DNA of 64,000 nt from Chloroflexota bacterium. Lineage in GTDB: Bacteria; Chloroflexota; Anaerolineae; Aggregatilineales; Phototrophicaceae. How positions within the stretch are numbered: the stretch's first letter is position 1; each line of letters begins with the position of its first letter. This document shows positions 53,513 to 62,435 of this stretch, piece after piece. The stretch spans positions 62,001 to 126,000 of the forward strand of contig JACAER010000009.1 in the NCBI GenBank assembly GCA_013388745.1, read 5' to 3'. The notes beneath the pieces were generated by a model. It searched no databases and had not been told where the DNA came from. It worked only from the letters and a program-made list of their open reading frames with translations. Both the position numbers and the translations under genes were made by a program.

Positions 53513-54997
53513 GTGGATAATCCGCTGCTTCTCGCCCCGATTTTTGTGCCGCTGGCCGGCGCGGCGCTGGCCGTGCTGCTGGCGCGGTATCTGCGCGTGC
53601 AGCATGTCATCGGGTTGACCGTGACGCTGCTGGCGTGGCTGGCGAGCCTGGCCGTGCTCTACGCCAATTGGATTGGCGGCGTACAGGTCTATCGCGTCGG
53701 CGGTTATGCCCCGCCCTACGGCATTGTGCTGGCCGCCGATTTGCTTTCGGCGCTGCTGGAAGTCATGGCGACAACGGTGGTGCTGGCGGGCATGATTTAT
53801 GTGCTGGGCTGCAAGGACAAATGCATCAGCCTGCCCGCGTTTATGCCGCTGTTCCTGTGTATGGCCGCCGGACTGCACGGCGCGTTTTACACCGGTGACA
53901 TCTTCACCTTTTTCGTCTTTCAGGAATTGATGGTGCTGTCGTCGGTGGTGCTGGTCGGCATTTCCGATAACCGTTTAGGCGTCGAAGCCGCTATCAAGTA
54001 CCTGCTCATCAGCAGTATGGGCACGCTCTTTTTGCTGGTGGGCATTGCCGCCGTCTACGCCACTTTCGGCACGCTCACGCTGGCCGACATCGCGCGTTTG
54101 CTCAGCGGCGGGGAACGCCCGGTGCTGGCGCAGGCCGCTGCCGTGATGCTCATGTGCGCGTTTCTGGTCAAAAGCGCCGTTTTTCCTTTTCATTTCTGGC
54201 AGCCGGATTTCCATACCGCCGCGCCGACCCCTGTCCACGCCATTCTATCGTCCGTCGTCGTCAAAGTCGGCGTTTACGGGCTGTTCCGGCTGACGCTGCT
54301 GCTGTTCACGGCGGAAGCGCCGCTGGTGCGCAGCCTGCTGCTCGTGCTGGGCCTGATCGGCATCTTTTTCGGCAGTCTGGCGGCGCTGCGCACCTACGAC
54401 GCCAAACGAATGCTGGCCTACTCGACTTTTGGGCAGATCGGCTTTATTCTGGTCGGCATCGGCTGGGGCACGCCGCTGGCGCTGGTCGGCGCGCTGGTCT
54501 ACACGCTCAATCACGCCTTCATCAAAGCCTCGCTGCTGATGCTCACGGGGCTGGTTTCCAGCCGGATGCCCAACAAAAGCGCGCGCCTGACGGAGATCGG
54601 CGGCGCGGGCAACACTATGGCGCTCATCAACATCCTGTATCTGCTCGGCGGCATGGCGCTGGCGGGCGTGCCACCGCTCAACGGCTTTATCAGCAAGCTG
54701 GCACTGGTGCGCGGCGGGATCGAAGCCCAAAGCTGGCTGGTGATCGGGCTGGCGGTGGCGGCGGGGCTGCTTACGCTCATGTACATGATGCGCACCTGGC
54801 AGTTGATTTTCCAGCGCGCGCCCGATCCTGAACTGCATCTCAAGCCCTATAGCGATAACCCGACGGCGCCTGCCCTGCTGATCGGCCTGTGCGTGCTGCT
54901 GGGGGTGTACGCCGTGCCACTGGTGCAGCTCGCCACTGAAGCCGTCAACCGGTTGGGCGACCCCAATTTGTATATCCGTGCCGTTCTGGGAGGCTGA
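53513..54997 (+). CDS. mrpD: Na+/H+ antiporter subunit D (MrpD)
   Basis: A 494-residue NuoM/NuoN-like proton-translocating subunit. Hallmarks are FVFQELMVLSSVVLVGIS, VKSAVFPFHFWQPDFHTAAPTPVHAILSSVVVKVGVYGLFR, MLAYSTFGQIGFI and LNHAFIKASLLMLTG. Start codon is GTG with AAGGA 4-8 nt upstream. It lies inside the mrp operon, 4 nt before mrpE. Confidence 0.93.
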   Translation: MDNPLLLAPIFVPLAGAALAVLLARYLRVQHVIGLTVTLLAWLASLAVLYANWIGGVQVYRVGGYAPPYGIVLAADLLSALLEVMATTVVLAGMIYVLGCKDKCISLPAFMPLFLCMAAGLHGAFYTGDIFTFFVFQELMVLSSVVLVGISDNRLGVEAAIKYLLISSMGTLFLLVGIAAVYATFGTLTLADIARLLSGGERPVLAQAAAVMLMCAFLVKSAVFPFHFWQPDFHTAAPTPVHAILSSVVVKVGVYGLFRLTLLLFTAEAPLVRSLLLVLGLIGIFFGSLAALRTYDAKRMLAYSTFGQIGFILVGIGWGTPLALVGALVYTLNHAFIKASLLMLTGLVSSRMPNKSARLTEIGGAGNTMALINILYLLGGMALAGVPPLNGFISKLALVRGGIEAQSWLVIGLAVAAGLLTLMYMMRTWQLIFQRAPDPELHLKPYSDNPTAPALLIGLCVLLGVYAVPLVQLATEAVNRLGDPNLYIRAVLGG

Positions 54998-55001
54998 TTC
55001 C

Positions 55002-55499
55002 ATGTTGTGGTGGGAAGCGATTCTGCTGGCCGTGCCGCTGGCGCTCACCTGGATGGTCGTCACCGGCCAACCGAATCTCGGCGGCTTTTTTGTCGGTTAC
55101 CTGCTCAGCGTGCTGGTGCTGCGCCTGCTGAAAAGCCAGCCTGTCGATTTGAGCGCCCGTAAACTACCCGGACAGCTCTGGGCGCTGCTGGTCTACAGCC
55201 TCACGCTCACGCGCGACATCTGGCTCTCCAGTATTGATGTCACCCGCCGCGTGCTGGCGCGGCAGATGCCGCTCAAACCTGGCATTATCGCCGTGCCCAC
55301 GCAGGACGCCAACCAAAGCGAAGCCGTTGCCGCCTTCAGCGCGCACGGCATCACTATCACGCCCGGTGAACTGGTCGTCGATTTTGAGGGCAAGCACACG
55401 ATGTTCGTCCACTGTCTGGACGTAGACGCCTCCAGCGCCAGCGCCGCCGCCGCGCAGAGCGAGCGCCTGCGCCTGCTCAACCGCATCTTCGGGCGCTAG
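55002..55499 (+). CDS. mrpE: Na+/H+ antiporter subunit E (MrpE)
   Basis: A 165-residue MrpE: two N-terminal helices (AILLAVPLALTWMVVTG and FFVGYLLSVLVLRLL) and a soluble C-terminal domain with DIWLSSIDVTRRVLARQMPLKPGIIAVP and HGITITPGELVVDFEGKHTMFVHCLDVD. ATG 55002 follows GGGAGG. The usual mrpF and mrpG do not follow; the next gene is on the opposite strand. Confidence 0.9.
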   Translation: MLWWEAILLAVPLALTWMVVTGQPNLGGFFVGYLLSVLVLRLLKSQPVDLSARKLPGQLWALLVYSLTLTRDIWLSSIDVTRRVLARQMPLKPGIIAVPTQDANQSEAVAAFSAHGITITPGELVVDFEGKHTMFVHCLDVDASSASAAAAQSERLRLLNRIFGR

Positions 55500-55508
55500 A
55501 GCCACCCC

Positions 55509-57296
55509 TCATGCCAGCTTGGCCGCCGCGCCGTGCAGCCGCGCGTACACGCCCCCGCGCGCCTGTAATTCGGCGGGCGTGCCGATCTCGGCGATACGCC
55601 CGTGTTCCAGCACGACAATCCGATCGGCGTGGCGAATCGTGGAGAGGCGGTGTGCCACCACAAACGTCGTGCGCCCGCGCATCAGCCGTTCCAGCGCCTC
55701 TTGAATCGCCGCCTCTGACGCCGTATCCAGCGCTGAAGTCGCTTCGTCCAGAATCAGCACACGCGGGTTGCGCACCAGCGCGCGCGCAATGGCGATCCGC
55801 TGGCGCTGCCCGCCAGACAGCCCGGCGCCGTTCTCGCCCAGCGGCGTATCGACGCCCTGGGGCAGCGCGTCGATAAACTCAGCGGCGTTGGCGTCGGCCA
55901 GCGCGCGCCGCAGCGCCGCCTCAGAAATCGCGCTGGCGCTGCCGTAGAGAATGTTATCGCGGATCGTGCCCTTAAACAGAATCGTCTCCTGCGAAACTAC
56001 CGACAAAAAGTGGCGGTAGGTGCGCAGATCGAGCGTGTTCATATCGCGGCCATCCAGCAGTATTTGCCCGCGCGTCGGGCGCAAAAAGCCGATCAGCAGG
56101 TTCAGCAGCGTCGATTTGCCCGCGCCCGACGCGCCGACAATGGCGATCGTTTCGCCCGGCTGTACTTCCAGCGATACATCGCACAGCGATGAATCATCGG
56201 TATCGGGATAGGCGAAGCACACGTCGCGCAGCGCCAAATGCCCGCGCACTTCGGTGACCAGCGCTTTGCCTTCGTTCTGTTCGATGTCGGGCGCCTGCAA
56301 AATTTCGCCCACCGAACGCAGCGATTCGAAGCCCTTGCTGATCTGCGGCCAGACATTGGTCACCAGCAGCACCGAATTGGTCAGGTTGCCGAAAAAGCCG
56401 GTGAGCATGACCACATCGCCCACCGAAATCGCCAGCGCCCCGGTATAGGCCAGCAGCGCCGCTGCCAGCAGGCACAGCGTATCGAACAGGCGGAACGACA
56501 CCCACGCCGTCGCCCCAAAAAAGGCGTTCATCGTGTCCAGCCGCAGCCCGGTTTTGCGCACTTCTTCCAACTGCTGCTGCAAGCGCGCCAGTTCGTTGTC
56601 TTCTACGCCGTGCGCGCGCGTTACCGGGATCAGGCGCACCATCTCTGCCAGCCGCGCCGACATGCTTTCGACTTCGGCGCGAAAAGCGCGGTTGCGTTCG
56701 GCCAGCGGCTTGTTGGTCAGGCGGATAAGCGCATAAGTGGTTGGCACGGTGATGAGGAAAAACAGCAAAAACCAGGGCGCGCGGAGAGCCGTGACGATAA
56801 TCGCGAACAGCATGGTAAACAGCGCCGCCGGAATCGTCTCGAACAGCGTTTTGGTCAACTGTTCGATGACTTCGACATCGCGCAGCACTTTGGCTTGCAG
56901 CGCGCCGCTGCTGCTGCGGTAATAAAAGTCCATCGACAAAAGCTGCAAGCGCCGCGCCAGCGCCGAACGCAGCGCGGTTTCCATGCTGCGCGTGGCGATG
57001 CTCAGCGTGCGAATATACACGTACTGCATGGGAATGTTCTGCAAAAAGATCAGCGCCAGAATCAGCGCGTAGCCCCACAGTTCGGCAAGCTGGCGGGTCT
57101 GCGGGTTCGCCACCACGTCGATGATGTTGGCGGTGATGAGCGGCATAGCCCATACACCACTGTGCTTGATCGTAAAGAAGACCACTGCCAGGCACAGCCG
57201 CCAGACATGGCCGCGATACAGATACAGCAGGGTGCGCAGCGGATGCTCGCCCGCGTAGCGGCGTTCCAGAGTGTGATCGGTTGTCGTATGAATCAA
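55509..57296 (-). CDS. ABC exporter, fused permease-ATPase
   Basis: A 595-residue half-transporter (MsbA/multidrug type). Six helices lie in the N-terminal ~320 residues, with the coupling motif SAFRAEVESMSARLAEMVR. The ATPase domain has Walker A GASGAGKST, Q-loop SVVSQETILFKG, signature LSGGQRQRIAIARAL, Walker B VLILDEATSALD and switch His in VAHRLSTI; all catalytic residues are intact. It should act as a homodimer or with another half not adjacent. Substrate unknown. Confidence 0.92.
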   Translation of the reverse strand: MIHTTTDHTLERRYAGEHPLRTLLYLYRGHVWRLCLAVVFFTIKHSGVWAMPLITANIIDVVANPQTRQLAELWGYALILALIFLQNIPMQYVYIRTLSIATRSMETALRSALARRLQLLSMDFYYRSSSGALQAKVLRDVEVIEQLTKTLFETIPAALFTMLFAIIVTALRAPWFLLFFLITVPTTYALIRLTNKPLAERNRAFRAEVESMSARLAEMVRLIPVTRAHGVEDNELARLQQQLEEVRKTGLRLDTMNAFFGATAWVSFRLFDTLCLLAAALLAYTGALAISVGDVVMLTGFFGNLTNSVLLVTNVWPQISKGFESLRSVGEILQAPDIEQNEGKALVTEVRGHLALRDVCFAYPDTDDSSLCDVSLEVQPGETIAIVGASGAGKSTLLNLLIGFLRPTRGQILLDGRDMNTLDLRTYRHFLSVVSQETILFKGTIRDNILYGSASAISEAALRRALADANAAEFIDALPQGVDTPLGENGAGLSGGQRQRIAIARALVRNPRVLILDEATSALDTASEAAIQEALERLMRGRTTFVVAHRLSTIRHADRIVVLEHGRIAEIGTPAELQARGGVYARLHGAAAKLA

Positions 57297-57374
57297 GAGG
57301 CTGCCTCAAACGTGGTTACTGGCGTTCACACGTTTGATTCTACACCCAATTGAGCTAGACCAATGAGGGACAAT

Positions 57375-58046
57375 TCAGCGCAGATGGACGGTTGCCGCCG
57401 CTAGCAGCCGGATCAATTGATAGATGCCGGGACGCGGGTCGTGGCGGCAGTCCACCGCAGGATGCCAGACTAGCGGCAACCGCTGATCGCTGTGGCGGTA
57501 CAGCAGCGGGATGATGATTTTGCCGGCTTCGCCGAAATTCTCGCGCTCGTACTGCGCGATGTCATCGTCCAGCGATTCGGGCGAGACGATCACCAGCATC
57601 ACACCGCAGCTTTGCAGCCCGGCTTTGATCTTGACGTACCAGTCATCGTCTTCGGCGATTTCGGCCACATCCAGCCAGGCGCGGATGCCGTGATCGCGCA
57701 GCGACTCGGCCAGTTCGATGGCGAATAATTCGTCGCTGCGGCTGTAGCTGATAAACACGCCGCGCTGAGCCGCCGTGCGCAAATGCTCGCCGCTCAGCAG
57801 TTCCATATAGGCGCTGCGCACGCGCTCATTGCCGGAACGCAGCAGCAGCGCCTTGCGCAGCGCCGCGCGTTTTTCTTCCACACTGGCGGCGACGAATGCC
57901 AGCCACATCCACGCACGCTCATCATCGGGCAGCGCGCGCACCACCTGCCGCAGCATATGCCGCGCTTTGCTGTGTTCTCCGGCGCGCGCCAGCGCCACGG
58001 CAGCGACCAAGGTTTGCTGTGGATTGTGGATGATAGGAGACGACAT
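57375..58046 (-). CDS. TPR-like plus TIR domain protein
   Basis: A 223-residue protein. Residues ~10-90 are helical repeats (ARAGEHSKARHMLRQVVRALPDD..AWMWLAFVAASVEEKRAAL), a TPR-like pair. Residues ~95-220 are a TIR domain: GVFISYSRSDELFAIELAESL, IRAWLDVAEI, GVMLVIVSPESL and QYERENFGEAGKIIIPLL, where Glu169 is at the catalytic position of NAD-cleaving TIRs. No partner gene (SIR2, caspase, SMODS) adjoins it. It may be a sensor-effector of conflict or a signalling adaptor. Confidence 0.78.
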   Translation of the reverse strand: MSSPIIHNPQQTLVAAVALARAGEHSKARHMLRQVVRALPDDERAWMWLAFVAASVEEKRAALRKALLLRSGNERVRSAYMELLSGEHLRTAAQRGVFISYSRSDELFAIELAESLRDHGIRAWLDVAEIAEDDDWYVKIKAGLQSCGVMLVIVSPESLDDDIAQYERENFGEAGKIIIPLLYRHSDQRLPLVWHPAVDCRHDPRPGIYQLIRLLAAATVHLR

Positions 58047-58205
58047 GGGCTTGCTAGCCTCATCGACACATCGAGTGAATTACGCACAGTATATCAGAAA
58101 TAAACCAAAACAAAACATTTACAATCACAAACGTTGATAAGTTTTTACTAAATTGTGCTGTTGTTACGGATTCGATAGACTTTTACGCTGCGCTGTGTAG
58201 CGCGC

Positions 58206-58976
58206 TTACTTTTTGCGCTGCAAGAAGGCTTTCACCGCCTCCCAATGCGCTTCACTTTCCCACAGCGCCGGGAACAGATTGCGTTCAAGCGTCAGCGCAT
58301 CGTCATACGTCCGGCGCAGACCGGCTTGCAGCAGGGCTTTTTGCGCGCGCAGCAGGTCACGTGGCAGCGCGGCGATCTGCCGCGCCCACTGCAAGGCCTC
58401 ATCCAGCGCGTGCCCATCCATCGCCACGCGGTTCGCCAGCCCCAGCGCTTTCAGATCGTCGGCATACAAGGTGTGCGCGTTGAGCAAAAATTCCAGCGCC
58501 CGCGCATAACCCACCAGCCGCAGCAAACGCTGTCCGCCGCCCCAGCCGGGGATCAGCGCCATTTTCCCCTGCGCGAAGCCCAGCCGCGCCTTGGCATCGA
58601 CCACACGCAGATCGCAGGCCAGGGCGATCTCGCTGCCGCCGCCGAGCGCATAGCCGTTGACAGCGGCGATCACCGGGATCGGCAGGTCTTCCAGCCGGCG
58701 CAGCGCGTCGCCCATCAGCGTCGTCATCGCCAGCGCTTCCTCACCCGTGACGCGCGTGCTCAGTTCGCTGAGATCGCCGCCGCTGCAAAAGGCGCTGCGC
58801 CCGGCGCCGGTGACGACCAGCACCTGCAGGCTGTCGTCGGCGGCCACCTGCCCGACGGCAGTGGCAAAGGCCTGCATCGTCGCCAGATCGAGCGCGTTGA
58901 GCGCCTGCGGGCGGTTGATCGTCAGCACACGCGCGCCGGCGAAAGGCGTTTCCAGCAGTAAGGTCTCGCTCATCAT
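58206..58976 (-). CDS. enoyl-CoA hydratase/isomerase family protein
   Basis: A 256-residue crotonase. The oxyanion-hole segments are FCSGGDLSEL and NGYALGGGSEIALACDLR (one catalytic-position Glu retained). At the site of the second catalytic Glu of hydratases (QPEI..IPG) the sequence is AQGKMALIPGWGGGQRL, so one Glu is missing. This argues for an isomerase, decarboxylase or other crotonase activity rather than plain hydration; the PGWGG pattern is also seen in acyl-CoA decarboxylase-like members. ATG 58976 lies 8 nt after AAGG and 10 nt after the kinase stop. Confidence 0.8.
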   Translation of the reverse strand: MMSETLLLETPFAGARVLTINRPQALNALDLATMQAFATAVGQVAADDSLQVLVVTGAGRSAFCSGGDLSELSTRVTGEEALAMTTLMGDALRRLEDLPIPVIAAVNGYALGGGSEIALACDLRVVDAKARLGFAQGKMALIPGWGGGQRLLRLVGYARALEFLLNAHTLYADDLKALGLANRVAMDGHALDEALQWARQIAALPRDLLRAQKALLQAGLRRTYDDALTLERNLFPALWESEAHWEAVKAFLQRKK

Positions 58977-58986
58977 CTCTTGCGCC

Positions 58987-61707
58987 TTAATTCCCACAGG
59001 CGCGGAAATAATCCAGGTAGAAGGTGTTGGGCACGATGGGCGACGAGCCGAAAAAGGCGACGCGGCCTTCTGTCCAGGTGTCGTCTTCAACTGTGGTCAC
59101 ATACACCCCGTTGATGTAAAAGTCGAAGGTGCTGCCGCTGCTGTCGATGCGCAGTGTGTTGACGGCGCTGTCGCCCGTGCGAATCAGGTCGCTGTACGTC
59201 CAGTTCACCAGGTCTTCGTACTCACTCTGGAAGCGCGCGATACGGTACTGCCGGTCGCTGCGGATCATGAAGGCCAAAAAGTTATTGGCGTCCTGATAGC
59301 GCAGCCACAGCCCAACGCGCGACGCGGGCAGACCAAAACGCTCGGCGGACATCACCGCCTCGATGCGCACATCGCGCCACACAAAGCCGCGCAGGCTGCC
59401 CCACGATACCGGGTCAGCGTCGGCGTCGGTTTCGTCGCGCAGAATCTCGATTTCATAGGCGCTGCTGCCGATGCGCACTTCGGAGGCCGCGCCGCTGTCC
59501 TGAAACCACTCGTTGGACGAACTGCCGTTAAATTCGTCTGCCATGATCTGGTCGCAGTCCAGCGCCAGCACACGCCCGGTCGCCTGCGGCACTTCTTCGC
59601 CCGGCAGCAGCACTTCGATGAAGTAGGTGCTGCTGTCACCTTCGGCCACCCAACCGCTGCGCCCACCGCCGTAATCAATCAGATACCATGCCAGCCCATT
59701 CTCGCATTCCGGGCCGTCAAGCACCGTGAAAGGGGTCAGCGGCGGAAGCTGCACCAGACGGTCAAAACGCACGCCGGGGCCGCTGCGCACGTTCAGCGGG
59801 CGTTCGTCGGCGTCAGAGACATAGCCTGACGCGCCGATATATAGGCGCGAGGGCGGCGCGCCGGGACAGTTGATGAGAATCGGCGTCGGCGTGACGTTGG
59901 GCGTGGGCGCCAGCGTGCGCGTGGGTGTGGGGGTGGGGCGCGGCGTGCGTGTCGGCGCGAGCGTGCGCGTCGGCGTGGCCGTCGCGGTGGGTGTCGATGT
60001 CGGTGTCGGTGTCCACAGCGTCGCCGTGGAGGTCAAATCAGCGTTAAAAAAGGCGGTCAGTTCGGCGTCAATCGTCGCTTGTACATCCGGCGTCCATGTC
60101 GGCGTCCACACAGTCGCTGTTGCCGTCTGAATCGCGCCGCGCGTGGCGGCAGCCGCCTGCTGCGCGCTGAGTGTTGCGGTACTGGTCGCTGTGGGCGTGC
60201 GTGTGGCCGTCGGCGTGTCTGTCGCTGTGGCCGTCGGCGTCGCTGTCGGGGTCGCTGTCGGCGTGGCCGTCGGCGTCGCTGTCGGGGTCGCTGTCGGCGT
60301 GGGGGTAGAGGTGTTCGTCGGCGTGCTGCTTGGCGTATGTGTCGCCGTAGGCGTATCCGTCGGTGTAGCCGTGTCTGTTGGCGTGTGGGTGGCGGTAGGC
60401 GTGGCGGTCGCGCTCAGCGCCAGCACAATGGCCTGCTGCGTGGCCGAAGCGCGCGCCTCAGCGGTGGCGGCGGTCGCCGTCGCGGCGGTGGCGGTCTGGG
60501 CGGCCTGTGCCACAAAAACGGCGGTCGCCGTCGCCTGCGCCTCGCTTTGCTGCTGATTCCACAGCAAAAACGCGCCGCCCGCGATCAGTCCGATAACCAC
60601 GACAACGATGAAGCCCAACAGCCCCGCCGATAGACCCTGGCGTGCCGGCGACTCGGTGACGGCGGCCGGCTGCGGCGCGGACACTTTTTCGCGCCCGACC
60701 TGAATGCCTGTAGCGGGCGTCACGGTGGGTTCATCGGGCAGGTTGACGCGCGCGGGCGTGGACGGCGTGGGCGGCTTGACAACCGGCGGCATGGGCTGCG
60801 GCGTTTGCAGCGCTTCCGTCTCTCTGGCGACACGCGGCACACCGGCAGAAGGCGTCAGCGCGGCAGCGAAGGCGCGCGCGAAATCGCCGCACGTAGCGAA
60901 ACGCTCGCCGGAGTCTTTCGCCAGCGCGGTGCGGATAGCGGCGCGCAGGCCTTGCGGCAGATCGGCGCGGAAGCTTTCGGGCGGCGTGGGAGCTTCGCCG
61001 ATGTGCTTGTTCATCAGCGCGAAAGGCGTATCGGCCTCGAAGGGCATGCGCCCGGTGACCATGGCATAGGCCAGCACGCCGAGCGCGTACTGGTCGGCGG
61101 CGGGGGTCAGCTTGTCGCCGCGCCACTGTTCGGGCGCCATATACGAGGGCGTGCCCATTGTCATGCCCGTGCCGGTCAGCCCGCTGGTCGAGCCGGTCAG
61201 CTTGGCGATGCCAAAATCGACCAGATAGGCGCTGCCCTGCTCGTCGAACATCACGTTGCTGGCTTTAATGTCGCGGTGAATCACGCCTTTGCTGTGGGCG
61301 TAATCCAGCGCGCTGGCGATCTGTTTGAGGATGTCGGCGCACTGCGCCAGCGAGGGCAGCGGCTTTTCGCCGCCGGCTTCGCTGTAGAGCCTGTCGGCCA
61401 GCGAACCGCCGGTCAGCAGGCGCATCGCCACATAGCTCAGCGCAACCCCGGAAACGCTCTGGATGCCATAGTCGTACACCGGGACAATATGCGCGTGTTC
61501 CAGCGAGGCGACGATATGCGCTTCGGCCTCGAAGCGTTTGAGGTAATCAGGCTGTTTGGTCAACTGCGGCGAAAGCACCTTGATGGCGACTTCGCGCTTG
61601 AGGTTGGCCTGATAACCCTTATAGACCGCGCCCATGCCGCCTTCGCCGAGCAGGTCGCGCAGTTCATATTGTCCAAAAGTTTGCCCGCTGAGGTTGAGGA
61701 AACTCAT
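58987..61707 (-). CDS. membrane Ser/Thr protein kinase with Thr/Pro linker, SH3b and LamG-like domains
   Basis: A 906-residue PknB-like kinase. Kinase domain ~1-275 with [11 protein letters not shown] (21-31), Lys43, HRD (144-146) and DFG (164-166). A membrane helix near ~365 ([21 protein letters not shown]) is followed by an Ala/Thr segment and a long TPT(A)TP repeat linker (~430-620). Then come a bacterial SH3 domain ([29 protein letters not shown]) and a C-terminal concanavalin/LamG-like domain (~700-906). Its ATG overlaps the ancestral end of the HEPN gene by 4 nt, so it is probably the third gene of an MNT-HEPN-kinase unit. Confidence 0.88.
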   Translation of the reverse strand: MSFLNLSGQTFGQYELRDLLGEGGMGAVYKGYQANLKREVAIKVLSPQLTKQPDYLKRFEAEAHIVASLEHAHIVPVYDYGIQSVSGVALSYVAMRLLTGGSLADRLYSEAGGEKPLPSLAQCADILKQIASALDYAHSKGVIHRDIKASNVMFDEQGSAYLVDFGIAKLTGSTSGLTGTGMTMGTPSYMAPEQWRGDKLTPAADQYALGVLAYAMVTGRMPFEADTPFALMNKHIGEAPTPPESFRADLPQGLRAAIRTALAKDSGERFATCGDFARAFAAALTPSAGVPRVARETEALQTPQPMPPVVKPPTPSTPARVNLPDEPTVTPATGIQVGREKVSAPQPAAVTESPARQGLSAGLLGFIVVVVIGLIAGGAFLLWNQQQSEAQATATAVFVAQAAQTATAATATAATAEARASATQQAIVLALSATATPTATHTPTDTATPTDTPTATHTPSSTPTNTSTPTPTATPTATPTATPTATPTATPTATATDTPTATRTPTATSTATLSAQQAAAATRGAIQTATATVWTPTWTPDVQATIDAELTAFFNADLTSTATLWTPTPTSTPTATATPTRTLAPTRTPRPTPTPTRTLAPTPNVTPTPILINCPGAPPSRLYIGASGYVSDADERPLNVRSGPGVRFDRLVQLPPLTPFTVLDGPECENGLAWYLIDYGGGRSGWVAEGDSSTYFIEVLLPGEEVPQATGRVLALDCDQIMADEFNGSSSNEWFQDSGAASEVRIGSSAYEIEILRDETDADADPVSWGSLRGFVWRDVRIEAVMSAERFGLPASRVGLWLRYQDANNFLAFMIRSDRQYRIARFQSEYEDLVNWTYSDLIRTGDSAVNTLRIDSSGSTFDFYINGVYVTTVEDDTWTEGRVAFFGSSPIVPNTFYLDYFRACGN
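59870..60420. repeat. low-complexity repeat coding for Thr/Pro linker
   Basis: Short degenerate units, clearest at 60210-60300 where GTCGCTGTCGG and GTGGCCGTCGG alternate, encode the TATPTATPT linker of the kinase. They are coding micro-repeats of 12-18 bp, not a CRISPR array. Confidence 0.85.
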
Positions 61708-62066
61708 GCGCTTTCTTCCGTCTGTTGGTCGTTATCCCGCTCGCGCAGCATAGTCTCGACAGCATTCTTGAGCGCGGGTAGGTAATTTTGAACAATATCC
61801 TACACAATATCTAAATTGACATCCAAATAGCCATGCACGAGACGATTACGAAACCCGCGTATCTTTTCCCACTCCACCTGAGGATGTGCTGCCTTAGCGG
61901 ATTCGCTCAAGCGCTGGGTCGATTCGGCCAGTGTTTGCAGCTTATAGAGCACAGCAGCCTGAACCAGTTCTGAGTGCATGAAAGCATCACGTCCATCGGC
62001 CACAAAGGACTGTATGCTCTCAATTGCCTCAGCAATATGGATCAAATAGAGCGTATCTTCATTCAC
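61704..62066 (-). pseudogene. HepT-like HEPN toxin gene with in-frame amber stop
   Basis: From GTG 62066 the frame encodes 88 residues with the complete motif Arg73-NRLV-His78-Gly-Tyr80, then TAG at 61800-61802. In the same frame the family's usual C-terminus continues: LDIV(stop)DIVQNYLPALKNAVE, ending at TGA 61704, for 120 codons in all. Trp (TGG) is conserved at the stop position in relatives, including the HEPN gene at 40912. The ancestral stop overlaps the kinase ATG by 4 nt, which supports the full-length reading. The shortened product keeps the RNase motif but lacks the last helix. Confidence 0.8.
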
Positions 62067-62353
62067 AGGGCAGCCGCTTCTTTTAGAACCCGTTCGCGAA
62101 TATACCAGTGCAGGTCTTTTTCGGTTACCAGGTCAATTTCGCAGCCTATCAGGGCTTGCAATTCGACCACCAGTCCGCCCCCGCCCCAGGCAAAGCGCGA
62201 CAAATCCACGATGTCGATCAAAAAATCCACATCGCTGCCAGCATGAGTGGCAGCGCGGATCACCGAACCGAAGACGCGCACATTGGCGGCGCCGTGTCGG
62301 GCGGCGAGTTCCAGGATTTGTTGGCGCTTGCTGCGCAGGTCATCGAGATTCAT
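62063..62353 (-). CDS. MNT-type nucleotidyltransferase (MntA-like antitoxin)
   Basis: A 96-residue minimal nucleotidyltransferase from ATG 62353. It has RVFGSV (27-31), GSDVDFLIDI with Asp41 and Asp43, and a third acidic site in EIDLVTEKDL. The N-terminal helix LDDLRSKRQQILELAARHG is typical of MntA. It overlaps the HEPN start by 4 nt (GTGA) as in functional MntA/HepT pairs. Longer starts up to 62461 are not conserved. Confidence 0.85.
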   Translation of the reverse strand: MNLDDLRSKRQQILELAARHGAANVRVFGSVIRAATHAGSDVDFLIDIVDLSRFAWGGGGLVVELQALIGCEIDLVTEKDLHWYIRERVLKEAAAL

Positions 62354-62435
62354 GGTGTGTGCCCCTATTGATGCGCCGTACCGATTATAGGCGCGGGGCA
62401 GGCGCGGGGCAATGAATCCTAACGCGAGGTTAACG

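Noticed and set aside
59870-60420. Repeat array in the kinase gene as CRISPR or satellite
   Set aside because: The repeats are degenerate Thr/Pro codons within one continuous coding frame.
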